Of a stretch of 41,681 nucleotides of DNA, positions 38,676-41,681 are shown one piece after another. Source of the DNA: Comamonas denitrificans (GTDB lineage Bacteria > Pseudomonadota > Gammaproteobacteria > Burkholderiales > Burkholderiaceae_C); the NCBI RefSeq assembly GCF_017368815.1, contig NZ_JAFNME010000024.1, forward strand, positions 1-41,681, read 5' to 3'. The notes under the pieces are model-generated. The model saw nothing but the letters and a program-made list of their open reading frames with translations. It had not been told where the DNA came from and made no database searches. Both the position numbers and the translations under genes were made by a program. Every line of letters begins with the position of its first letter. Position 1 is the first letter of the stretch.

Positions 38676-40057
38676 GGTTGTTTCTCTTGTTCAGTGGCAG
38701 AGGGGGCGGATGGCGTCGATGGGGCCTGTGCACCCAGCACCACGGTGACCAGCCGATCGGGCTGCCAGTGGCGCTGCAAGGCGCTGCGCACATCGGCCAC
38801 GGTGAGGGCTTGCAGGCGATGCGTCCAATGGTCTAAATAATCCAGCGGCAAATCATTCCAGGCAATGTTGGCCACGTTGCCCAGCAGCTTGCGGTTGCTG
38901 TCCAGGCGCAGGGCAAAGCCGCCGATCAGGTTGTCTTTGGCGGCTTGCAGTTCGGCCTCGGTCGGGCCGTGGGCGATGAAATCGGCCAGCACCTGGCGCG
39001 TCAGGGCCAGCGCCTGCTCGGCCTGGTCGGGGCGGGTTTTCAGGCCAATGGTGAACGCCCCGGCGTGCAGGCCCGGGGCCATGCTGCTGGAGATGCCATA
39101 GGTCAGGCCGCGCTTTTCGCGCACCTCTTCCATCAAGCGCGAGGTAAAACCGCCCCCGCCCAGAATGTGGTCACCCAGCAGCAGGGCCAGAAAATCGGGG
39201 TCGCTGCGCCGAATGCCCGGCTGGCCAACGATGATTTGCGCCTGCGCGGCGGCAAAGGGGATGCGAATGTCCTGCGCTTGGGTCAGCGGCGGCACCTCGG
39301 CCACGGCGGGCAAGGCCGGGCAGGTGCCCGACTGGGGCAGGCGCTGCAGCAGCTGCGTGACCAGGGCATCGGTCTGGGCCTTGTCCAGCGCCCCCACCAC
39401 GCTCACCTTGGCGCGGCAAGGCTGCACGGTTTGGCGGTAGAAGGCTTGCATGGCCGGGATGTCAATCTGGGCCAGCGTCTGCGCCGTGGTAAAGCGGCCA
39501 TAAGGGTGGCCGCCATACACCGCCTGGGCAAAGGCTTTGCCGGCCACGGTGCCGGGGCGGGTATCGGCCTCGGCCAGGTCCGCCGTCCAGCGCTGGCGCT
39601 CGCGCTGCCACACCTTGCCATCCCACAGCGGCTGGGCGATTTGGCGGCTGGCCAAGGCCGTCACCTGGGCCAGCAAAGCGGGCTGGGTCAGGCTGCGCAG
39701 GCTAAAGCTAAAGCTGTCGTTGCCCGCACTGGCCTCCAGGCTGGCCCCCAAATCGGCCCAGGCTTGGCCCAGGGCGTTTTCATCCAACGGTTTTTGCCCC
39801 TGCGCCGCTTGAATGCCTTTGCCCATCATCAGCGCGGTGGCATTGGCCAGCCCCTCTTGCCCCACAGGATCGCGGCGGCTGCCGCCATCAAACTGCAGTT
39901 GCACATCCACCATGGGAATGCTGGGGCTGTGCACCAGCCAGACCTGGGCACCGCTGGGCTGCTGCCAATGCTCAATCGGCAAAATAGCCCAGGCAGAATT
40001 TACATAAAAAGTGGCAATAACGCTTACCAAACCTGCGCGAATAGCTATCTTTTTCAT
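38672..40057 (-). CDS. M16-family peptidase-like protein, inactive type
   Basis: This 461-residue secreted or periplasmic protein has a signal peptide (ending NSAWA). Both M16 halves are present (FDGGSRRDPVGQEGLANATA; EVREKRGLTYGISSSMAPGL), but the zinc motif HxxEH is missing: the place is taken by GQEGLANATALMM. Such proteins pair with an active M16 partner to form a heterodimeric protease, as encoded directly upstream (1-nt overlap TAATG). The C-terminal Pro/Ser tail is short. It overlaps rsmD by 4 nt. Confidence 0.88.
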   Translation of the reverse strand: MKKIAIRAGLVSVIATFYVNSAWAILPIEHWQQPSGAQVWLVHSPSIPMVDVQLQFDGGSRRDPVGQEGLANATALMMGKGIQAAQGQKPLDENALGQAWADLGASLEASAGNDSFSFSLRSLTQPALLAQVTALASRQIAQPLWDGKVWQRERQRWTADLAEADTRPGTVAGKAFAQAVYGGHPYGRFTTAQTLAQIDIPAMQAFYRQTVQPCRAKVSVVGALDKAQTDALVTQLLQRLPQSGTCPALPAVAEVPPLTQAQDIRIPFAAAQAQIIVGQPGIRRSDPDFLALLLGDHILGGGGFTSRLMEEVREKRGLTYGISSSMAPGLHAGAFTIGLKTRPDQAEQALALTRQVLADFIAHGPTEAELQAAKDNLIGGFALRLDSNRKLLGNVANIAWNDLPLDYLDHWTHRLQALTVADVRSALQRHWQPDRLVTVVLGAQAPSTPSAPSATEQEKQP

Positions 40058-41481
40058 TATTTCACCTCGTGGCTGACAGGGCTTGGCACCCCGGCGGCTG
40101 CGCCGTGCGCACCAGCGCGGGGTTGCGGGATGAGGGTGGCCACCGTCAGCCCATCTTCCCCAAAAAAGCGCCGCGCCACCGACTGCACATCGGCCGCCGT
40201 CACGCTTTGCACCTGCTCCAGCAACAGATCATCGGCCTGCACGGGCAAGCCCAGCACCCAGTTGCTGCCCGCGTTTTGCGCCTGCCCCATGATGGAATCG
40301 CGGGCGTACACCTGCCCGGCCTGCCACTGGGTTTTTACGCGCTGCAGCTCGGCGGCATCCACCCCGTCGCGGGCAATGCGCTCAATCTCAGCGCGCAAGC
40401 CGGCCTCCAGCGCGGCGGGCGTTTGGCCTTTGGCGGGCGTGCCAATCAGCAAAAAAGCCCCTGGCCCACGCCCCAGCACATCGGCCCCGCTGCCGGCGCT
40501 ATCAGCCAAGCGGGTTTGCACCAGGTGGCGCTCTAAGCGGGCACCGTCATAGCCATCGAGCACCGCCGAGAGCACCAGCAAAGCCAGCGCATCTTTGTCG
40601 TCTGCCGTCATGTCGGTCACCCGGCGCAGCGCCGGCACCTTCCAGGCCAAGGCCACATAGGCTTGCTCGGCCGGTTGCTTAACGCTGATGCGCTTGATGC
40701 CCAGCTGCTGCGGCTCGGTGCGCGGCTTGCGCTCGGGCAGCGCCCGGGCGGCCATGGGGCCGTAGTACTGCTGGGCCCAGGTTTTGACCTGCTGCGCATC
40801 GACATCGCCCGCCACCACCACGGCGGCATTGTTCGGCGCATACCAGTCGCGGTAAAAGCTGCGGGCATCGTCGGGGCGCATGGCTTGCAAATCACTCATC
40901 CAGCCCACAATCGGGCGGCGGTAAGGGTGGGCGCTGAACATGGTGGCGTACAGCTGCTCCATCAGCATGGCGCGGGGGTTGTCCTCGGTGCGCATGCGCC
41001 GCTCTTCCTTCACCACCTCCAGCTCTTTGACAAATTCCTCATCCGGCCATTGGTTGTGGGCAAAGCGCTCGGCCTCCAGCTGCATCACCTCGGGCAGACG
41101 GTGGGCCGGCACTTGCTGGTAATACCCGGTGTAGTCGCGGCTGGTGAAGGCATTTTCCTGTCCGCCCAAAGCTGCCACCCGGCGCGAAAACTCGCCCGGC
41201 GGCAAGGCTTTGGAGCCTTTGAACAGCATGTGCTCCAGCATGTGCGCCAAACCGCTGCGGCCATCGACCTCGTCCATGGCCCCGGTGCGCAGCCACAGCA
41301 TGTGTACCGCCGTTGGTGCGCGGCGGTCGGGCAAAACCAGCACTTGCAGCCCGTTATCCAGCGTAAATTGCTCTACTTTTTGAGAAGTTGCCCCCCCATC
41401 AACCGAGGGCGCAGGCGAGGTGTCAGCAGCCCCAGCATGCAAACTGAAGGCCAAACAAAATAGGGGTAGGAAGTGTTTCAT
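40057..41481 (-). CDS. M16-family zinc peptidase, active type
   Basis: This 474-residue periplasmic zinc protease has a signal peptide (MKHFLPLFCLAFSLHAGAAD). The inverted zinc motif H-x2-E-H is in GLAHMLEHMLFKGS (about residue 80) with the downstream Glu in the region ELEVVKEERR. The C-terminal M16 domain follows (VARRFFGEDGLTVATLIPQP). ATG 41481 is set by the signal peptide; the longer frame would overlap ftsY on the other strand. It works with the inactive partner encoded downstream. It is divergent from ftsY, 28 nt away. Confidence 0.92.
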   Translation of the reverse strand: MKHFLPLFCLAFSLHAGAADTSPAPSVDGGATSQKVEQFTLDNGLQVLVLPDRRAPTAVHMLWLRTGAMDEVDGRSGLAHMLEHMLFKGSKALPPGEFSRRVAALGGQENAFTSRDYTGYYQQVPAHRLPEVMQLEAERFAHNQWPDEEFVKELEVVKEERRMRTEDNPRAMLMEQLYATMFSAHPYRRPIVGWMSDLQAMRPDDARSFYRDWYAPNNAAVVVAGDVDAQQVKTWAQQYYGPMAARALPERKPRTEPQQLGIKRISVKQPAEQAYVALAWKVPALRRVTDMTADDKDALALLVLSAVLDGYDGARLERHLVQTRLADSAGSGADVLGRGPGAFLLIGTPAKGQTPAALEAGLRAEIERIARDGVDAAELQRVKTQWQAGQVYARDSIMGQAQNAGSNWVLGLPVQADDLLLEQVQSVTAADVQSVARRFFGEDGLTVATLIPQPRAGAHGAAAGVPSPVSHEVK

Positions 41482-41509
41482 AGAATCGGCTGATTCTAAG
41501 AAGTGCGCA

Positions 41510-41681
41510 ATGTTCAGTTTCCTTAAAAAAAAATCTCCCCCACCCGCCCCTGTGGCTGACGATCCATCGGCCACGGCTGCGGCCCCTGCCGCCCCGCCTG
41601 CAGCCGCCCCCAGCGGAGCCATAGGCAAGCTGCGCTCCATGTTTGGCCTGGGCGACAAAACCCCAGTGGTGCCCCCTGAGC
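41510..41681 (+). CDS. ftsY: FtsY, signal recognition particle receptor (3' end outside window)
   Basis: Only the first 57 codons are present. The start MFSFLKKKSPPPAPVADDPS and the Ala/Pro-rich linker, then IGKLRSMFGLGDK, fit the variable N-terminal region of FtsY in Comamonadaceae. The gene context (divergent from the M16 pair and rsmD) is the usual one for ftsY. The GTPase NG domain lies beyond the window, so the call rests on context and the N-terminus. Confidence 0.75.
   Translation, partial: MFSFLKKKSPPPAPVADDPSATAAAPAAPPAAAPSGAIGKLRSMFGLGDKTPVVPPE

Noticed and set aside
1-41681. tRNA genes, rRNA genes, CRISPR arrays, prophage or intact insertion sequences.
   Set aside because: No cloverleaf with conserved T-loop, no regularly spaced repeats, and no transposase or integrase motifs were seen.

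Overview
The window is a chromosomal segment of a betaproteobacterium. It is almost certainly from the Comamonadaceae (Acidovorax/Simplicispira/Comamonas-like). The reasons are the fimV-truA-trpF-trpB-trpA-accD order, the GC-rich coding style, the livJHMGF layout, DUF3567, and the order coaD-rsmD-M16 peptidase pair with a divergent ftsY. The genus is inference. No rRNA, tRNA, CRISPR array, integrase or intact insertion sequence was seen.

Layout. 1-5.0 kb: the 3' end of fimV, then truA and the tail of tryptophan synthesis (trpF, trpB, trpA), then accD, closed by a clear terminator. 5.0-8.0 kb: phosphatidylserine decarboxylase and three consecutive zinc-ribbon membrane proteins. 8.2-11.6 kb: a WYL-domain regulator followed by a sharply AT-rich island. 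11.9-14.2 kb: a decayed patch with a zinc-ribbon/HEPN pair, an intact hipB followed by a broken hipA, and a brnT fragment followed by an intact HTH antitoxin. 14.2-19.1 kb (minus): a branched-chain amino acid-type ABC transporter, livJHMGF. 19.4-24.5 kb: two divergent TonB-dependent receptors, one of catecholate-siderophore type behind a Fur-box-like site and one of the OprC copper type with a DUF2946 gene. 24.6-29.9 kb (minus): a GlcD-like oxidase, a GcvA-like LysR regulator, purU, DUF3567, DUF3108 and an unrecognised gene. 30-37.3 kb: an orphan modA, a MocR regulator divergent from a LysE-family exporter, a YkvI-family membrane protein, ccoG and a second MocR regulator. 37.3-41.7 kb: a 167-bp palindromic element, coaD, rsmD, an inactive/active M16 peptidase pair and the 5' end of ftsY.

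The most notable system is the AT-rich island at 9.2-11.6 kb, read as an unrecognised RiPP-type locus. Three tandem micro-genes of 25, 26 and 28 codons (9261-9338, 9353-9433, 9430-9516) encode related peptides. Each starts MK(K/R)I and ends with a D-x-x-C-N-x(2-5)-C motif. They are followed by a perfect 12-bp hairpin, a radical SAM/SPASM maturase (9573-10919) and an overlapping beta-solenoid-like protein (10912-11628). A perfect 18-bp palindrome overlaps a TATAAT box upstream of the first peptide, and the WYL regulator gene ends 72 nt before the first peptide. My model is that the radical SAM enzyme modifies the Cys-containing C-termini of the peptides. The chemistry and role are unknown.

Two further structural themes stand out. 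One is a dispersed palindromic element (AGAGCT-n-GCGCTT ... AAGCGC-n-AGCTCT) in several intergenic regions, with likely copies inside the rsmD and livG coding regions. The other is an 89-bp duplication of the HEPN gene's 3' end that now forms the 3' part of the broken hipA.
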